DNA of 64,000 nucleotides from positions 806,001 to 870,000 of the forward strand of contig NZ_NBOF01000002.1 in assembly GCF_002104475.1 (NCBI RefSeq). The letters are read 5' to 3'. Of the stretch, positions 32,070 to 44,478 are shown piece by piece. The position numbers and the translations under genes were made by a program. The notes below the pieces were generated by a model. The model saw only the letters and a program-made list of their open reading frames with translations, was not told the origin of the DNA and ran no database searches. The stretch is from Cognaticolwellia mytili. Lineage in GTDB: Bacteria; Pseudomonadota; Gammaproteobacteria; Enterobacterales; Alteromonadaceae. Position 1 is the first letter of the stretch; each line of letters opens with the position of its first letter.

Positions 32070-33005
32070 TTACGCGTTACCTTGCATACTAATTTCTACA
32101 ATTTTTGTAACTAGCTCACTAAAATTTAAGCCATGAACTTTCGCGGCTTTTGGTACCAATGATGTTTCTGTCATACCTGGTACGGTATTAACTTCTAATA
32201 ATTGCCATTGCCCTTGCTCATCACGCATAACATCAACTCGCCCCCAGCCCTTAGCACCGGTAGCATTAAAAGCTTTTAATGCTATCGCCTGTAATTCAGT
32301 TTCATCATCTGCTGATAAATGACACGGGCAATGATATTGCGTACTAGTAGATTTATATTTAGCGTCATAATCATAAAAGTCATGTGGCGTTTCCATATGA
32401 ATAGTCGGCATAGGCGTTTGCCCTAAAATCGCAATAGTATATTCAGGTCCTTGGATCCACGCTTCAACCAATATTTGTTGGTCGTAATTAAAGGCCTCTA
32501 TCAAAGCAGCATGCAAGGCATCCGCATTATCAGCTTTAGACATACCAATGCTTGAACCTTCATTAGCTGGTTTTACCATCACTACATCACCTAGTTGCTG
32601 CAAAATTTTCGCAGCATCTTGGCGTTGATATTCCAACTTACTTACAATGGCAAAAGGCGCTGTTGGCAAGTTCATCGCTTGAAAAACTTGTTTACTGCGA
32701 ATTTTATCCATCGACAATGCCGAACCCAAAACATCAGATCCGGTGTAAGGTATGTTCATATACTGCAACGCACCTTGTACACAACCGTCTTCACCGCCGC
32801 GGCCATGTAAGGCAATAAATACACGGTCGATGTCTAATGATGCTAAGTCACTTAAACAATAATCTTGCGTGTCGATAAGCTGGACATTAAAACCTGCTTG
32901 CTCTAAACCATTAGCAATAGCTTTACCTGAGTTAAGCGAAACTTCTCGCTCAGCGGATGTTCCACCGTATAAAACCGCTAATTTTTGCGCTGTTAACGAA
33001 TTCAT
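32070..33005 (-). CDS. ddlB: D-alanine--D-alanine ligase
   Basis: ATP-grasp enzyme making the D-Ala-D-Ala dipeptide for peptidoglycan. The 311 residues (E. coli DdlB 306) show the N-terminal [17 protein letters not shown], the ATP-grasp [13 protein letters not shown], and the C-terminal [19 protein letters not shown]. It overlaps murC by ATGA (33002-33005). Confidence 0.97.
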   Translation of the reverse strand: MNSLTAQKLAVLYGGTSAEREVSLNSGKAIANGLEQAGFNVQLIDTQDYCLSDLASLDIDRVFIALHGRGGEDGCVQGALQYMNIPYTGSDVLGSALSMDKIRSKQVFQAMNLPTAPFAIVSKLEYQRQDAAKILQQLGDVVMVKPANEGSSIGMSKADNADALHAALIEAFNYDQQILVEAWIQGPEYTIAILGQTPMPTIHMETPHDFYDYDAKYKSTSTQYHCPCHLSADDETELQAIALKAFNATGAKGWGRVDVMRDEQGQWQLLEVNTVPGMTETSLVPKAAKVHGLNFSELVTKIVEISMQGNA

Positions 33006-34474
33006 TGCTTAGCTCCCGATAACTTTTCATCATTTGCTAAGCTGCGCGCTATCGCACCAATATTACCAGCGCCTTGAGTAATAACCATGTCGCCATCGCG
33101 CAATTGTGCTGCCATTAGTTCCGCTAATTTCGTACTGTCACTAATGTAAATAGGTTCAATCTGGCCACGCTGACGAATACTGCGCGCTAAACTTTTACTG
33201 TCTGCATTGGCTATTGGCGCTTCGCCTGCTGCGTAAACATCAAGTAAAAATAAGCAATCAACCTCTGAAAGCACTTCAACAAAGTCTTCAAAAAGATCAC
33301 GAGTTCTGGAGTAGCGATGAGGTTGAAAAACCATGGCTAACCTTTTTTCTGGCCAACCGTTACGCATAGCACTAATTGTCGCTTTCACCTCAGTCGGATG
33401 ATGGCCATAATCATCAATCAGTAACATTTCACCTTGCTCAGTCGTTAGGGTTGCTAGTTTTTCAAAACGACGACCAATGCCAGCAAACTCTTGTAGTGCT
33501 TTTTGAATGGCACCATCTTCAACACCCTCATCTATCGCAACAGCAACACCTGCGAGGGCATTTAATACGTTATGCTCACCAGGTAAGTTAACGCTTAGCT
33601 TTAACGGCGCAGCGTTTTTACGCTCAACAACAAATGAACTCATGCCTGCACATTGCTGATATTGGCTTGCTCTTACGTCTGCATCTTCACAAAATCCATA
33701 TGTGATCACTTGCCGGCTAATACGTGGCAATATTTCACGAACCACTGGGTTATCTAAACAAACCACCGCTAAACCATAAAATGGTAAGTTGTGTAAAAAT
33801 TCAATGTAAGTATCTTTGAGTTTTTCAAAGTCACCTTGATAGGTCTCCATATGGTCTTCGTCAATATTAGTGATCACTGAAACCATAGGCTGTAAATGCA
33901 AGAATGAAGCATCACTTTCATCTGCTTCAGCAATTAAATACCGACTGCTACCTAGACGAGCATTAGTACCAGCACTATTTAACAAACCGCCAATAACAAA
34001 GGTTGGGTCTAAATTAGCTTGTGCAAAAATGCTCGCAATTAAGCTTGTTGTTGTTGTTTTTCCGTGTGTACCCGCAATCGCAATACCATGGCGAAAGCGC
34101 ATTAGTTCAGCTAGCATTTCTGCACGTCGCACTACTGGAATACGCTTTTCATTAGCAGTAATTAATTCAGGGTTTTCATTATCAATTGCCGTTGAAACAA
34201 CAATAACACTAGCACCATCAACATTATTTTCATGATGCCCAATAGTAATGTTCGCACCTAAAGTGGTTAGTCTTTTAACCACTTCATTCTCGCCAATATC
34301 TGAGCCTGTAATTTGATAACCTTCATTGAGCAGTACTTCCGCGATACCTCCCATACCAGCACCACCAATACCGACAAAATGTATTGTTTTAACCCTGCGC
34401 ATTTCAGGTATTCGATTAGCGCCGTTAGAACTTGTTCTCATAGTACTTTCTTCTGCTGTCATACTTTTACTCAT
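33002..34474 (-). CDS. murC: UDP-N-acetylmuramate--L-alanine ligase
   Basis: Adds L-Ala to UDP-MurNAc, the first peptide-stem step. The 490 residues match E. coli MurC (491). The UDP-binding [17 protein letters not shown], the ATP-binding [13 protein letters not shown], and the C-terminal [14 protein letters not shown] are visible. It overlaps both murG (34471-34474) and ddlB by four bases, indicating translational coupling. Confidence 0.98.
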   Translation of the reverse strand: MSKSMTAEESTMRTSSNGANRIPEMRRVKTIHFVGIGGAGMGGIAEVLLNEGYQITGSDIGENEVVKRLTTLGANITIGHHENNVDGASVIVVSTAIDNENPELITANEKRIPVVRRAEMLAELMRFRHGIAIAGTHGKTTTTSLIASIFAQANLDPTFVIGGLLNSAGTNARLGSSRYLIAEADESDASFLHLQPMVSVITNIDEDHMETYQGDFEKLKDTYIEFLHNLPFYGLAVVCLDNPVVREILPRISRQVITYGFCEDADVRASQYQQCAGMSSFVVERKNAAPLKLSVNLPGEHNVLNALAGVAVAIDEGVEDGAIQKALQEFAGIGRRFEKLATLTTEQGEMLLIDDYGHHPTEVKATISAMRNGWPEKRLAMVFQPHRYSRTRDLFEDFVEVLSEVDCLFLLDVYAAGEAPIANADSKSLARSIRQRGQIEPIYISDSTKLAELMAAQLRDGDMVITQGAGNIGAIARSLANDEKLSGAKQ

Positions 34475-35601
34475 AATTGTGCAACCTCAATACAGGCTTG
34501 AGCAACATGATTCGTTGCTTCAGCGTGTGCTGCATTGTGCGCCGCCTTCGACATTTGCTGAACGACTTTGTCTGATATAAACAAACTGTTAAGCATTTGT
34601 CCTAAGGTTGTACCGTTAAATTCTTTCTGGGCAATCAATTTTGCTGCACCACACTCAACTAGATACATGGCATTTTTAGTTTGATGATCATCCACTGCAT
34701 GTGGTAAAGGCACAAATATCGCAGGCTTTGCAGCCATCGCTAATTCTGAAACTGTTAAGGCTCCAGAACGACAAACCACAACATCAGCCCATTGGTAGGC
34801 ACTCGCCATATCATCAATAAACTCAGTCACTTTTACTTTATTTTCAGGTAAACCAAAACTGTCATAACTGGCTAATACAGTTTGTTCATTGCCACCACCC
34901 GTTTGGTGCCAGACATCAATGCTTTGCAAGTGAATCTGTTTCATTGCCTGCGGCACAACATCGTTTAAAATTTTTGCCCCTAAACTACCACCAACAACTA
35001 AGACTTTCTTACTGGTCGAAGGCTGTTCAGGTACAACATTTTCAATCGAAATAATATCACTGCGCAGCGGATTACCAACGACAAAAGGAGTAACTCTGTC
35101 GCTAAAAGCTCCAGGAAATGCACTCAAGGTTTTTGTCGCAATATGAGACAAAAAACGATTACTCATGCCGGCAACGGCATTTTGCTCGTGCAACACTAGA
35201 GGAATACCTAACAGCCTTGCAGCTACGCCACCGGGAGCACTGGCATAGCCTCCCATACCTAGTACAACGTCGGGTTTAACTTCTTTTAGTACCTGTATAG
35301 ATTGCCATAGCGATTGCAGAATTTTTAATGGGGTTTTCAACCATGTTCGCCAACCTTTATTTCGAATGCCGGCAATATTAATAAAGGAAATAGGATAACC
35401 ATTTTTTGGCACTATTTCTGCTTCCATACGCTCAGCAGTACCTAACCAATGAACTTTCCAACCTTGTTTCACTAGTGCGTCAGCTACCGCGATACCTGGA
35501 AATATATGCCCACCGGTACCACCTGCCATCACCAAAATAGTAGGACGTTTTGCTTCATGACTTACGTCATTATTTGCTTTATCAGCAACTCGTTCAGCCA
35601 T
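34471..35601 (-). CDS. murG: UDP-GlcNAc:lipid I N-acetylglucosaminyltransferase
   Basis: Peripheral membrane glycosyltransferase that turns lipid I into lipid II. The start is chosen at 35601 (MAERVADK) because AAGGAGG lies seven bases upstream; this gives 376 residues, a little longer than E. coli (355) at the N-terminus. Signatures are [43 protein letters not shown] and the [11 protein letters not shown] donor-site region. It overlaps ftsW by eight bases. Confidence 0.97.
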   Translation of the reverse strand: MAERVADKANNDVSHEAKRPTILVMAGGTGGHIFPGIAVADALVKQGWKVHWLGTAERMEAEIVPKNGYPISFINIAGIRNKGWRTWLKTPLKILQSLWQSIQVLKEVKPDVVLGMGGYASAPGGVAARLLGIPLVLHEQNAVAGMSNRFLSHIATKTLSAFPGAFSDRVTPFVVGNPLRSDIISIENVVPEQPSTSKKVLVVGGSLGAKILNDVVPQAMKQIHLQSIDVWHQTGGGNEQTVLASYDSFGLPENKVKVTEFIDDMASAYQWADVVVCRSGALTVSELAMAAKPAIFVPLPHAVDDHQTKNAMYLVECGAAKLIAQKEFNGTTLGQMLNSLFISDKVVQQMSKAAHNAAHAEATNHVAQACIEVAQL

Positions 35602-36844
35602 TTTCGTCCTCCTTAGAGTCAATTTCTTTCACTATTTTTACTTTCTTTTTCCCACCAGCAGCTCTGCTAGTTGCTTGAATACTCTGTAATCGAATTTCAT
35701 GATCAATACGAATTAAAATGGCAACCGCTATGGTCATAATAATCATCGAACTACCGCCATAGCTAATCAACGGCATAGTTAAACCTTTAGTCGGCACAAT
35801 ACCTGCGCTAGCACCTATATTTACCGCAGCTTGGAAACAAAACCAAATGCCGATAGCATAGGCAAAAAAACCTTCAAAATATTTCTCCTGATTAACCGCT
35901 TTTCGGCCCAACAATAAAGCCTTAAATACTAAAGTAAGGCTCAATAACAAAATCACACTAATACCAATAAAGCCAAACTCTTCTGCCAATACTGCCATCA
36001 CGAAGTCAGTATGTGCTTCTGGTAGATACTCTAGCTTTTGAATACTATTACCTAAACCTTGACCAAAAGATTCACCGCGGCCATAGGCCATTAGCGATTG
36101 TGTTAATTGATAACCACTACCAAATGGATCTTCCCATGGGTCTAAAAAACCAGTAACGCGCGCCCAACGATAGGGCGAAAAATACGCTAACATTGATAAT
36201 AAACTAATGCCTACGCCAGCAATGGCGATAAACTGCCATAATTTTGCGCCAGCTAAGAATAACAAGCCAAAGGTCGTGACAAACATTACGATAATGGTAC
36301 CTAAATCAGGTTGCATTAGTAACAAACCACCTAAGATACCGAAAACAAACAAAGGCTTGGCAAAACCTTTTATGTTCTCCATTACTTCTTCACGGCGACG
36401 CACTAAATAGGCCGATAGATAACAAAAGAAAAACAATTTGGCAGGCTCCGCAGCCTGTATGGTAATTGGGCCCACAACAATCCAGCGTGTCGAACCGTTA
36501 ACATTACGCCCAATAAGCAACACCACAATAAGTAGAGCTACGCCTAAAATTAATAAATTCCCACTGTATTGATGCCATCGACTCATCGGAATTTGCAATG
36601 CTATCCCTGCAACTCCTAGGCTTAAGCAGATGTAAATCATATGACGTACAACGAAATGAAAAGGGTTGGCAAATAAACGCTCTGCTACAGGCATTGAAGA
36701 GCTCGCCACCATCACTAAACCAATCATGTACATGCTTAACGCAAGGATCAGGTAACTACGGTCGAAGGTTGAAACCGCTGACGATTCCATTTTCAACCAC
36801 TGTGGTATTGACCATTGTGATAAGCTCGTAAAGGAGGCAGACAT
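35594..36844 (-). CDS. ftsW: Septal peptidoglycan polymerase FtsW
   Basis: SEDS-family glycosyltransferase of the divisome, partner of FtsI. The 416 residues (E. coli 414) contain about ten transmembrane helices and the conserved segments [47 protein letters not shown] and [10 protein letters not shown]. The ATG shares one base with the murD stop (TAATG). Confidence 0.97.
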   Translation of the reverse strand: MSASFTSLSQWSIPQWLKMESSAVSTFDRSYLILALSMYMIGLVMVASSSMPVAERLFANPFHFVVRHMIYICLSLGVAGIALQIPMSRWHQYSGNLLILGVALLIVVLLIGRNVNGSTRWIVVGPITIQAAEPAKLFFFCYLSAYLVRRREEVMENIKGFAKPLFVFGILGGLLLMQPDLGTIIVMFVTTFGLLFLAGAKLWQFIAIAGVGISLLSMLAYFSPYRWARVTGFLDPWEDPFGSGYQLTQSLMAYGRGESFGQGLGNSIQKLEYLPEAHTDFVMAVLAEEFGFIGISVILLLSLTLVFKALLLGRKAVNQEKYFEGFFAYAIGIWFCFQAAVNIGASAGIVPTKGLTMPLISYGGSSMIIMTIAVAILIRIDHEIRLQSIQATSRAAGGKKKVKIVKEIDSKEDENG

Positions 36845-38235
36845 TACTTAGCCTCCGTATGCAATAGTACAGACTTGATAAATACCACACCACGTTCAAC
36901 ATAATTAGCAAACATATCTAAACTTGCACAAGCAGGAGATAACAACACCATATCGCCATTATTAGCTAGTTTTCGTGCTAGTTTAACCGCTTCAGGCAAA
37001 CTGTTAACATGGGTAGTTTTTGTTTGCTGCTTAGCTGACCGTAAACTCGCAATTTCTCTACCATCTTTTCCCAAAGTAATTAAGTACTCTACTTGCTCCG
37101 TTAGTGCTTTTGTTAGCGGTGTAAAGTCAGCACCTTTACCGTCGCCGCCTGCAATAAGAATAAGTTTATTATCAGCTAAAGTTGGCGCTAAACCTTCAAT
37201 TGCCGCTAGTGTTGCACCAACATTTGTCGCTTTTGAATCGTTAACCCAACAAATATCATCTTGGCTTTCAATGACTTCGCAGCGGTGCGCAAGACCTTTA
37301 AAAGTTAACAAAGCTGAAAGCATTGCATTTAAATTCCAACCTGCACCAGTGCCTAACGCCAATACAGCCAAGTAGTTAAGTGCATTGTGAATACCTTGCA
37401 GTGGCATTACTTTCATTGCAATTAGTGCATGGCTGCCGAACATTAATTGGCTTTCGCCATTAATGTTAGCAATACCAAATTGCCCGTCAATTGCATGATC
37501 ACTACCAAAACTTAAATTGGAGTTATTGTCATAGGCAGCACTAGGCGTTGTCGCACTATCATCTCGGTTATAAATTGCCGTTTGCACATTTCGATAGATG
37601 CTTTGTTTAATCGCACCATAATTTTCTATGGTTTTATGGCGGTCCAAATGATCATCACTAATGTTTAATACAGTGGCTGACAACGCCGCCATACTTTTCA
37701 CTGTTTCTAGTTGAAAACTCGACAGCTCTAGAACAATAAAATCTGCCGTTTCATCAACTTGATCAAGTACTGGTAAACCAATATTACCGCCAAGTTGAAC
37801 CTTATAACCTAAAGCATTTCCGACATGGTTTAACATGGAAACCACGGTTGATTTACCATTAGAGCCAGTCACTGCAAGCATCGGTGTATTGCTCATTCGG
37901 CAAAATAATTCAATATCACCAATCACATCACAATTTTTAGCCACAGCATTAGCAATCTCAGGATCAGTCATATTAATACCGGGACTAACAATTAACACGT
38001 CAGCCTGAGCAATTAAGTTTTTATCCCACTGACCTAACACTAAAGCGTTATCAGCGAATTGGCTCTTAAAGTCACCCGGAGAAATTGGCATTGCTCGGCT
38101 ATCATTAACCGAAAATGTTACTTGATGACGATGTAAAAAACGTGCACACGACAAGCCCGTAATCCCAATACCTAAGATCACAACTTTTTTATCTTTAAAT
38201 TGCGTCGTTACCGACTGTTGCAATTGATTTTTCAC
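36844..38235 (-). CDS. murD: UDP-N-acetylmuramoyl-L-alanine--D-glutamate ligase
   Basis: Adds D-Glu to the peptide stem. The 463 residues (E. coli 438) show [13 protein letters not shown] at the UDP site, the ATP-binding [23 protein letters not shown] and the C-terminal [11 protein letters not shown]. It follows mraY after 74 bases, the largest gap within the mur genes. Confidence 0.97.
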   Translation of the reverse strand: MKNQLQQSVTTQFKDKKVVILGIGITGLSCARFLHRHQVTFSVNDSRAMPISPGDFKSQFADNALVLGQWDKNLIAQADVLIVSPGINMTDPEIANAVAKNCDVIGDIELFCRMSNTPMLAVTGSNGKSTVVSMLNHVGNALGYKVQLGGNIGLPVLDQVDETADFIVLELSSFQLETVKSMAALSATVLNISDDHLDRHKTIENYGAIKQSIYRNVQTAIYNRDDSATTPSAAYDNNSNLSFGSDHAIDGQFGIANINGESQLMFGSHALIAMKVMPLQGIHNALNYLAVLALGTGAGWNLNAMLSALLTFKGLAHRCEVIESQDDICWVNDSKATNVGATLAAIEGLAPTLADNKLILIAGGDGKGADFTPLTKALTEQVEYLITLGKDGREIASLRSAKQQTKTTHVNSLPEAVKLARKLANNGDMVLLSPACASLDMFANYVERGVVFIKSVLLHTEAK

Positions 38236-38309
38236 GCGTCGCTTTTTACCTTTCTAAGTCTAATATTAAATATTTTTTAATTGTCGATATCGCCAACATT
38301 TATATTTTT

Positions 38310-39392
38310 CTAGCGTAGTTTCAAAGTTGCTAAACCTATAAGTACTAGCACTAATGAGATAATCCAAAAACGTACAATGACTCTTGGCTCTGGCCAACCC
38401 TTTAATTCATAATGATGATGAATTGGCGCCATACGAAAAATTCGTTGTCCGCGTAATTTGTACGAGCCTACCTGTAAAATAACCGATAACGTTTCCATCA
38501 CAAAAACACCACCCATAATGAATAGCACTAATTCTTGACGCACTAGCACAGCAATAACGCCTAATGCCGCACCTAAAGCAAGTGAGCCGACATCGCCCAT
38601 AAATACTTGTGCTGGATAAGTGTTAAACCATAAGAAACCAAGGCCAGCACCAACAATTGCTGTACACACCACCACTAATTCACTGGCTAAAGCAATATGA
38701 GGAATATTTAAATATTCTGAGAAAACAGCATTACCTGTCATATAGGCAAAAATGGCAAAAGCGCCCGCCACCATAATAGTAGGAACGATTGCTAAACCAT
38801 CTAGGCCATCGGTTAAGTTAACCGCATTGCTGGTTCCAACTATGACGAAGTAGACCAAAGCGATATAAAGAAGGCCTAGTTGCGGTAATACATTTTTAAT
38901 AAATGGAATCAATAATGTTGTTTCTTCAGGGCTTTGTGCAAACTGATATAAAAAGATAGCAGTTGCCAAGCCTGCAATGGTTTGCCAAAAGTATTTCCAA
39001 CGAGCGATTAGACCATTTGAATCTTTACGGATAACTTTTCGGTAATCATCAACAAAACCTATTAAGCCAAAACTAACTAAAACAAATAACACTACCCAAA
39101 CATAAGTGTTACTTAAGTCAGCCCACAACAACACACTGGTGACAATTGAGGCCAGAATCAAAATTCCCCCCATGGTCGGTGTACCCGATTTAGATAAATG
39201 ACTTTCAGGGCCGTCATCACGAACCGTTTGGCCTATTTGCATTCTTTGCAAAGCGCGGATCAGCTTAGGACCAAAATATAATGACAAGGCTAATGCTGTT
39301 AACGTCGAAACTATTGCGCGAAACGTTAAGTATGAAAAAACATTAAAAAATGAAAAGTACTGAGTAAGAAATTCACCTAACCAAAGTAACAT
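38310..39392 (-). CDS. mraY: Phospho-N-acetylmuramoyl-pentapeptide transferase
   Basis: Integral membrane enzyme making lipid I from UDP-MurNAc-pentapeptide and undecaprenyl phosphate. The start at 39392 (MLLWLGEF) aligns with MLVWLAEH of E. coli, gives the identical length of 360 residues, and forms a TAATG overlap with murF. Signatures: [23 protein letters not shown], the magnesium site [12 protein letters not shown] and [15 protein letters not shown]. Confidence 0.98.
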   Translation of the reverse strand: MLLWLGEFLTQYFSFFNVFSYLTFRAIVSTLTALALSLYFGPKLIRALQRMQIGQTVRDDGPESHLSKSGTPTMGGILILASIVTSVLLWADLSNTYVWVVLFVLVSFGLIGFVDDYRKVIRKDSNGLIARWKYFWQTIAGLATAIFLYQFAQSPEETTLLIPFIKNVLPQLGLLYIALVYFVIVGTSNAVNLTDGLDGLAIVPTIMVAGAFAIFAYMTGNAVFSEYLNIPHIALASELVVVCTAIVGAGLGFLWFNTYPAQVFMGDVGSLALGAALGVIAVLVRQELVLFIMGGVFVMETLSVILQVGSYKLRGQRIFRMAPIHHHYELKGWPEPRVIVRFWIISLVLVLIGLATLKLR

Positions 39393-40792
39393 TATGCCTG
39401 CCCCTGCGTAGTTTGGCAGTTTTGCCATTTAATAATATCAGCCACTACGTATTCCATATGAGCACTACGTGAACCTTTAACTAAAATTGTAATTTGTTTT
39501 GCTTCATCTTGAAGCAACTCTATTAACCGCGACAATAACTTTCCTTTACTATTAAAATGTTGTGTTAATGATTCTTTGTCTTGATAAAACGCATCTGATG
39601 TACTTTGACTAAGTACGCCTAAAGTTAAAAGGTCATCCACTCCTTTATCTCTCGCATGTTCACCAACTTCTTGATGGTAACGACGTGCGTCACTACCCAA
39701 TTCGCCCATATCACCTAAAATAAGTACTCGTCTACCAGGGTAACTAGCCAATAAATCTGATGCGGCATTAATTGATTCAACATTAGCGTTGTACGTATCA
39801 TCAATTAACTTAATATTGTTATCGAGTTGATGTAAGTTCAAACGGCCTTTTACCGGCGCCATTTCAGCTAAGCCTAAACGAATGTCATCTAAACTCGCAC
39901 CAAACTCTAGCGCAATTGTGGCTGCCGCAACGGCATTACAAACGTTATGATGACCCGGTACAGTTAGCTCAATATAAGTGCTACCTTTGTTTGTCGTTAA
40001 CTTAAAACTCGCGCAACCGTTATCATCAAGTATTTCTTCATGACTGTAACAATCGGCAGTGCTTTGCGATGAAAAGCGGCGAACTTTTTTATCATTTAAA
40101 CGCCATTGCCACTTGTGTACCCACTGACTGTCTTGGTTATAAACCGCAACACCGCCAGAAATCAAACCTTGAAAAATTTCACCTTTAGCTCGTGCTACGC
40201 CACATAAATCGCCAAAACCTTCCAAATGCGCTGCCGCAATATTATTTATCAAAGCGACATCAGGTTTAACTAAAGCAGAGGTATAAGCTATCTCACCGAT
40301 ATGATTAGCGCCTAACTCCACGACGGCAAAGTCATGTTGTTGTTCTAAGCGTAATAACGTCAGCGGAACGCCTATATCGTTATTAAAGTTACCGTTAGTC
40401 GCTAGTACATTACCTAAGCGTCCTAATATCGCGGCAACCATTTCTTTTACTGTGGTTTTACCACTACTACCAGTAATGGCGACAGTTTTTGGTGCAACTT
40501 TACTTTTTACATAAGCACCAATTTGACCTAAGGCTTTATGGCTGTCTTCAACAACAATTTGGGCAATATCAAGACCAGCAGTTTTTTGCTGCACGATAAC
40601 CGCGCTACAACCAAGTTCGCTAGCTGATACGACAAATTTATGGCCATCAAAGTTCGGGCCTTTTAACGCTAAAAAGACATCACCAGCATTTAATGCTCGA
40701 CTATCTGTAGTGATGGCATTAATTGTTAAATCTCTGCCGACTAATTGGCCATCAGTCGCTTGCGCTATTTCAGATAAACTTAATGGGATCAT
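39392..40792 (-). CDS. murF: UDP-MurNAc-tripeptide--D-Ala-D-Ala ligase
   Basis: Adds D-Ala-D-Ala to complete the pentapeptide. The 466 residues (E. coli 452) show the ATP-binding [40 protein letters not shown] and [11 protein letters not shown]. It overlaps murE by ATGA (40789-40792) and mraY by one base. Confidence 0.98.
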   Translation of the reverse strand: MIPLSLSEIAQATDGQLVGRDLTINAITTDSRALNAGDVFLALKGPNFDGHKFVVSASELGCSAVIVQQKTAGLDIAQIVVEDSHKALGQIGAYVKSKVAPKTVAITGSSGKTTVKEMVAAILGRLGNVLATNGNFNNDIGVPLTLLRLEQQHDFAVVELGANHIGEIAYTSALVKPDVALINNIAAAHLEGFGDLCGVARAKGEIFQGLISGGVAVYNQDSQWVHKWQWRLNDKKVRRFSSQSTADCYSHEEILDDNGCASFKLTTNKGSTYIELTVPGHHNVCNAVAAATIALEFGASLDDIRLGLAEMAPVKGRLNLHQLDNNIKLIDDTYNANVESINAASDLLASYPGRRVLILGDMGELGSDARRYHQEVGEHARDKGVDDLLTLGVLSQSTSDAFYQDKESLTQHFNSKGKLLSRLIELLQDEAKQITILVKGSRSAHMEYVVADIIKWQNCQTTQGQA

Positions 40793-42390
40793 AATTCCAC
40801 CTCGTTTTTAGCTGATTGAGAAGAAGCGTAAAATGAGCGAACAACTTCACGTTCATCATAATGCTGCTTTTCATTGCCAAAAATAATGTAATCTTCATGG
40901 CCTTTGCCTGCGCAAAGTATCACATCATTAGCATCAGCTTCGCTTAGTGCAGTCAATACCGCTTGTTCTCTATCAAGTATTTTTATCGCGTTATCGGTGG
41001 TTGATAAACCTGCAATAATGGCTTGTGCAATAGTGTCGGGATTTTCAGTACGCGGATTATCATTAGTAATAATAATGCGGTCAGCTTTGCTTTCTGCGAC
41101 TTGCGCCATTAATACACGCTTGCCAGTATCACGATCACCGCCACAACCAAAAACTACCCAAAGTTTGCCATGACAATGTAAACGACAAGCATCTAATGCA
41201 CTCGAAAGAGCATCTGGCGTATGGGCATAATCAACAACCGCGGTTGGCTTATTTTCAGCAGAAAAAGCTTCCATACGACCGATAATGGGCACTAAATGAC
41301 TTACTGCTTGCGATATTGTATTAAGTGCAATGTTTTCAACCATTAACACTGCAATCGCCGCTAATAAATTTTCGACGTTAAAGTCACCAAGCAATTGGCT
41401 ATGAATTTGACATTGCCCTTGCTCAGTATGTAATTCAAAACTAACACCGGTCGCATGATGGCGAATATTACTGGCTTGAACAAAACGCGAATAATGACGA
41501 ATATTCTCATCACGACCATAAACAACGACAGGCTGAGCATTAGGCCAATTTTTTAGCCATGCTTGAGCTTGCAAGTCATCACCATTTAACACCGCAACTT
41601 GCTCGGCAGAGCCTGAGAATATTTCATGCTTGGCTGCGGCGTATGCCGCCATAGTTTTGTGATAATCAAGATGGTCACGCGTTAAATTTGTAAAAACTGT
41701 GGTATTAAATAACTCAGTTGTTACGCGTTTTTGTGACAAGGCATGTGAAGAAACTTCCATTGCGACATCAGAAATACTTTCTTCGGCAAATAACGCTAGC
41801 AGCTGCTGCAGTTGCGTTGCACCAGGCGTAGTATTTTCAATCGCTTGTAACTGTGCCAATTTTCCTGCACCCGTTGTACCAATAACTGCACAATTTCTTT
41901 GGCAATCATCAAGTAAATTGGCAATGATTTGACTGGTGCTAGTTTTACCATTGGTGCCTGTGATACCGATGATATTTAATTTATCTTCAGGCATACCGTA
42001 AAATGCTTTTGCAACGGCAAATAGCTTTTCGTTAAGCTGATAATAAGATAACACTGGTACTGACACATGGTTAGCGTTAACTATCCAAGTAAGTTGCCCA
42101 TGCTCAGCTGGCTTAAGTGTTTCAACTAATACCATGGCGCAATCAGCAGACAGAGCTTGTTGAACAAATTCTCTACCATCACGCACGGTGCCAATAACTG
42201 CACAAAAAACATCTCCGCACTCAATTGCACGTGTGTCATTCACTAAATTAGCACGGCCATTAAGCTTGAAATATTGCCTGAGTTTGTCATTTTCTTGCGC
42301 AGATAATGCTATTTCACCAAACGACAAAACTGCCTCTACAGCAGTTAATATTGTTGGTCGTTTATAAACGCGTAAAGCGTGATCAGACAT
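40789..42390 (-). CDS. murE: UDP-MurNAc-L-Ala-D-Glu--meso-diaminopimelate ligase
   Basis: Adds the third stem residue. The DNPR motif (TNDNPRTENP) marks the meso-diaminopimelate-specific form. The start is set at 42390, preceded by AAGGAG seven bases upstream and overlapping ftsI by eight bases; the frame is open nine codons further. The 533 residues exceed E. coli MurE (495), mostly in the N-terminal region. GITGTNGKTSTSQI is the ATP loop. Confidence 0.97.
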   Translation of the reverse strand: MSDHALRVYKRPTILTAVEAVLSFGEIALSAQENDKLRQYFKLNGRANLVNDTRAIECGDVFCAVIGTVRDGREFVQQALSADCAMVLVETLKPAEHGQLTWIVNANHVSVPVLSYYQLNEKLFAVAKAFYGMPEDKLNIIGITGTNGKTSTSQIIANLLDDCQRNCAVIGTTGAGKLAQLQAIENTTPGATQLQQLLALFAEESISDVAMEVSSHALSQKRVTTELFNTTVFTNLTRDHLDYHKTMAAYAAAKHEIFSGSAEQVAVLNGDDLQAQAWLKNWPNAQPVVVYGRDENIRHYSRFVQASNIRHHATGVSFELHTEQGQCQIHSQLLGDFNVENLLAAIAVLMVENIALNTISQAVSHLVPIIGRMEAFSAENKPTAVVDYAHTPDALSSALDACRLHCHGKLWVVFGCGGDRDTGKRVLMAQVAESKADRIIITNDNPRTENPDTIAQAIIAGLSTTDNAIKILDREQAVLTALSEADANDVILCAGKGHEDYIIFGNEKQHYDEREVVRSFYASSQSAKNEVEL

Positions 42391-44152
42391 GGTCACGCTC
42401 CTTAGGGATATTTTCAATTTTTGGCTCTGGTTGCAGCAAGGTTATTTTAGTGTTTGCATCCGGCGGAACATTCAGTAATCGCAGCGCCCCTTTCATTATT
42501 CGGGAAAATACTGGAGCGGCGACTTCGCCACCATGATACAGGTCTCCTCCGGGATCATCGATAACCACTACCACGGCAATTTCGGGGTTCGAAATAGGGG
42601 CGACGCCGGCAAATAGTCCGACATAGTCATTACCATAACCACCAGCAAAAGCTTTAATTGCGGTGCCACTTTTACCGCCAACGCGGTAACCATCAACTTT
42701 TGCGACTGTGTATTGTTCATTAACCACGTGCTCAAGCATTTCTACAACATTTTGACTATGCTCTGCAGAAAAAATGCGCTCGTCATCACCAGTAATTTGT
42801 GCGGACTGTTCTTGCTTTAAAATGGTTAACGGCTTTTTAATGCCTCCATTGCCCAGTGTGGAATAAAAGCGTGCCAATTGAATCGGCGTAATAGCAACAC
42901 CATGTCCCCATGACAATGTCGCCAATTCAAACTTTGACCAACGAGATCTGTCATGCATCATGCCCGAGCTTTCACCGACTAAGCCAGTGCCAGTATCTTC
43001 CGAAAAGCCAGCATCAAAAAACTTATCAATTAAGTAATCTTTTGGAACAGATAAAGCTAATTTTGTTGTGCCCATATTAGATGAATGCACCAATAACTCA
43101 GGCAAGGTAATTTTACCTAGGTATCGAGGGTCGGCAACACGGCTACCACCTAAACGCATCCAACCAGGATACGTATCAACAATACTGTCTTTTTCAACAC
43201 TACCAAACTCTAACGCCGTTAATACCGTTAGTGGCTTCATTGTTGAACCAGGTTCGTAGATATCGGTAATTGCACGATTTCGAAAACGGTGTATCGCAAC
43301 ACCTGAACGATTATTTGGGTTATACGAAGGGCTATTAACTAGCGCTAACACTTCACCTGTATGAACATTGGTTACAACCGCAGAGCCTGATGTAGCTTTG
43401 AAAGCTTTCACCGCGCCTTTTAATTCACGATAAGCCAATGCTTGAATACGTTGATCAATACTTAAAGTAATATCTTTTGGCGGAGTCGCTTCTTTAACTG
43501 AAAGTATTTCAATTTTTCTGCCCTTGGCATCTTTACGATATCTTTTTTCGCCATTTTCACCGGTTAATAGTTGGTCGTAAACACGTTCAACGCCTTCAAT
43601 GCCTTTATCGTCAACATTAGTAAAGCCAACAACATGAGCACTAATTTCACCTGTAGGATAAAAGCGTTTCGACTCTTTACGTAAATGTATACCTGGAATT
43701 TTTAGTTCTCGAATATAGTTAGCCATTGCAGGGGCAACTTTGCGCTCAATATAAACAAAGCGCTTACGCGGGTGTTTTGTTACTCTAACTTTTAATTTGT
43801 TTACATTTTGACCGAGAACATCAGCCAAAGCTTGCCAATGTTTATCCATTGAAAGTGCATTGCTGTCAAAAATAATTTTTGGATCAGCCCAAACTGTTTC
43901 CACGGGTACGCTAATCGCTAATTCATGACCATTTCGATCAACGATTGAGCCTCGTTGTACGGTTTTAGTATTTGTGCGTAGTGAACGGTTATCGCCCTGC
44001 TTTTTCAACATATCAGGTTCAATAACTTGAATGTAAGCAGTGCGAGCCATCAAGCCAGCGTAAATCAGCACAACCGCAGCTAACACAACGTAAAAACGCC
44101 ATGCCACTGTATTCGGATTGTTTTGTGTTGATTTTTTCACTGCTCTACTCAC
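42383..44152 (-). CDS. ftsI: Septal transpeptidase FtsI (PBP3)
   Basis: Class B penicillin-binding protein that crosslinks septal peptidoglycan. The 589 residues (E. coli 588) have one N-terminal membrane helix (about 18-40), the pedestal domain with RGSIVDRNG, and the transpeptidase domain with the catalytic SxxK in EPGSTMKPL, SSN in VHSSNMGTT and KSGTA in VGGKSGTAIK. It overlaps ftsL by four bases. Confidence 0.98.
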   Translation of the reverse strand: MSRAVKKSTQNNPNTVAWRFYVVLAAVVLIYAGLMARTAYIQVIEPDMLKKQGDNRSLRTNTKTVQRGSIVDRNGHELAISVPVETVWADPKIIFDSNALSMDKHWQALADVLGQNVNKLKVRVTKHPRKRFVYIERKVAPAMANYIRELKIPGIHLRKESKRFYPTGEISAHVVGFTNVDDKGIEGVERVYDQLLTGENGEKRYRKDAKGRKIEILSVKEATPPKDITLSIDQRIQALAYRELKGAVKAFKATSGSAVVTNVHTGEVLALVNSPSYNPNNRSGVAIHRFRNRAITDIYEPGSTMKPLTVLTALEFGSVEKDSIVDTYPGWMRLGGSRVADPRYLGKITLPELLVHSSNMGTTKLALSVPKDYLIDKFFDAGFSEDTGTGLVGESSGMMHDRSRWSKFELATLSWGHGVAITPIQLARFYSTLGNGGIKKPLTILKQEQSAQITGDDERIFSAEHSQNVVEMLEHVVNEQYTVAKVDGYRVGGKSGTAIKAFAGGYGNDYVGLFAGVAPISNPEIAVVVVIDDPGGDLYHGGEVAAPVFSRIMKGALRLLNVPPDANTKITLLQPEPKIENIPKERDHV

Positions 44153-44463
44153 GGCAATTTAATAATGATTTCCGAGCTTGCGCCCGGTCTTGCCATATTA
44201 AGTTGCTTCTCGGCTCTACTTTCTATGGCGCTATGCTCAGCTAAACTATTCTGTTCTAACAGTAAATTACGCCATTCATTTTCTAGCGCATCTCGTTCTG
44301 TTAACAACACTTCAATTGCACTGGTGGTTTGTCGATTCAGATGGGTGAAATAAATCACCGCAAATGCTGAGCCAACAACCAATACTAAAATTCCGTAAAT
44401 CAATAAATGGCGTCGAATGTCGTGCCATATGTCGGAAACTAACACAACATTCTTGGTTGCCAT
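44149..44463 (-). CDS. ftsL: Cell division protein FtsL
   Basis: Small bitopic divisome protein that works with FtsB and FtsQ. The 104 residues (E. coli 121) contain one transmembrane helix (about 19-36, LIYGILVLVVGSAFAVIYF) followed by a periplasmic leucine-zipper-like coiled coil (about 45-85). Position between rsmH and ftsI is invariant in related genomes. Confidence 0.94.
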   Translation of the reverse strand: MATKNVVLVSDIWHDIRRHLLIYGILVLVVGSAFAVIYFTHLNRQTTSAIEVLLTERDALENEWRNLLLEQNSLAEHSAIESRAEKQLNMARPGASSEIIIKLP

Positions 44464-44478
44464 TCTAAAGCACCATTG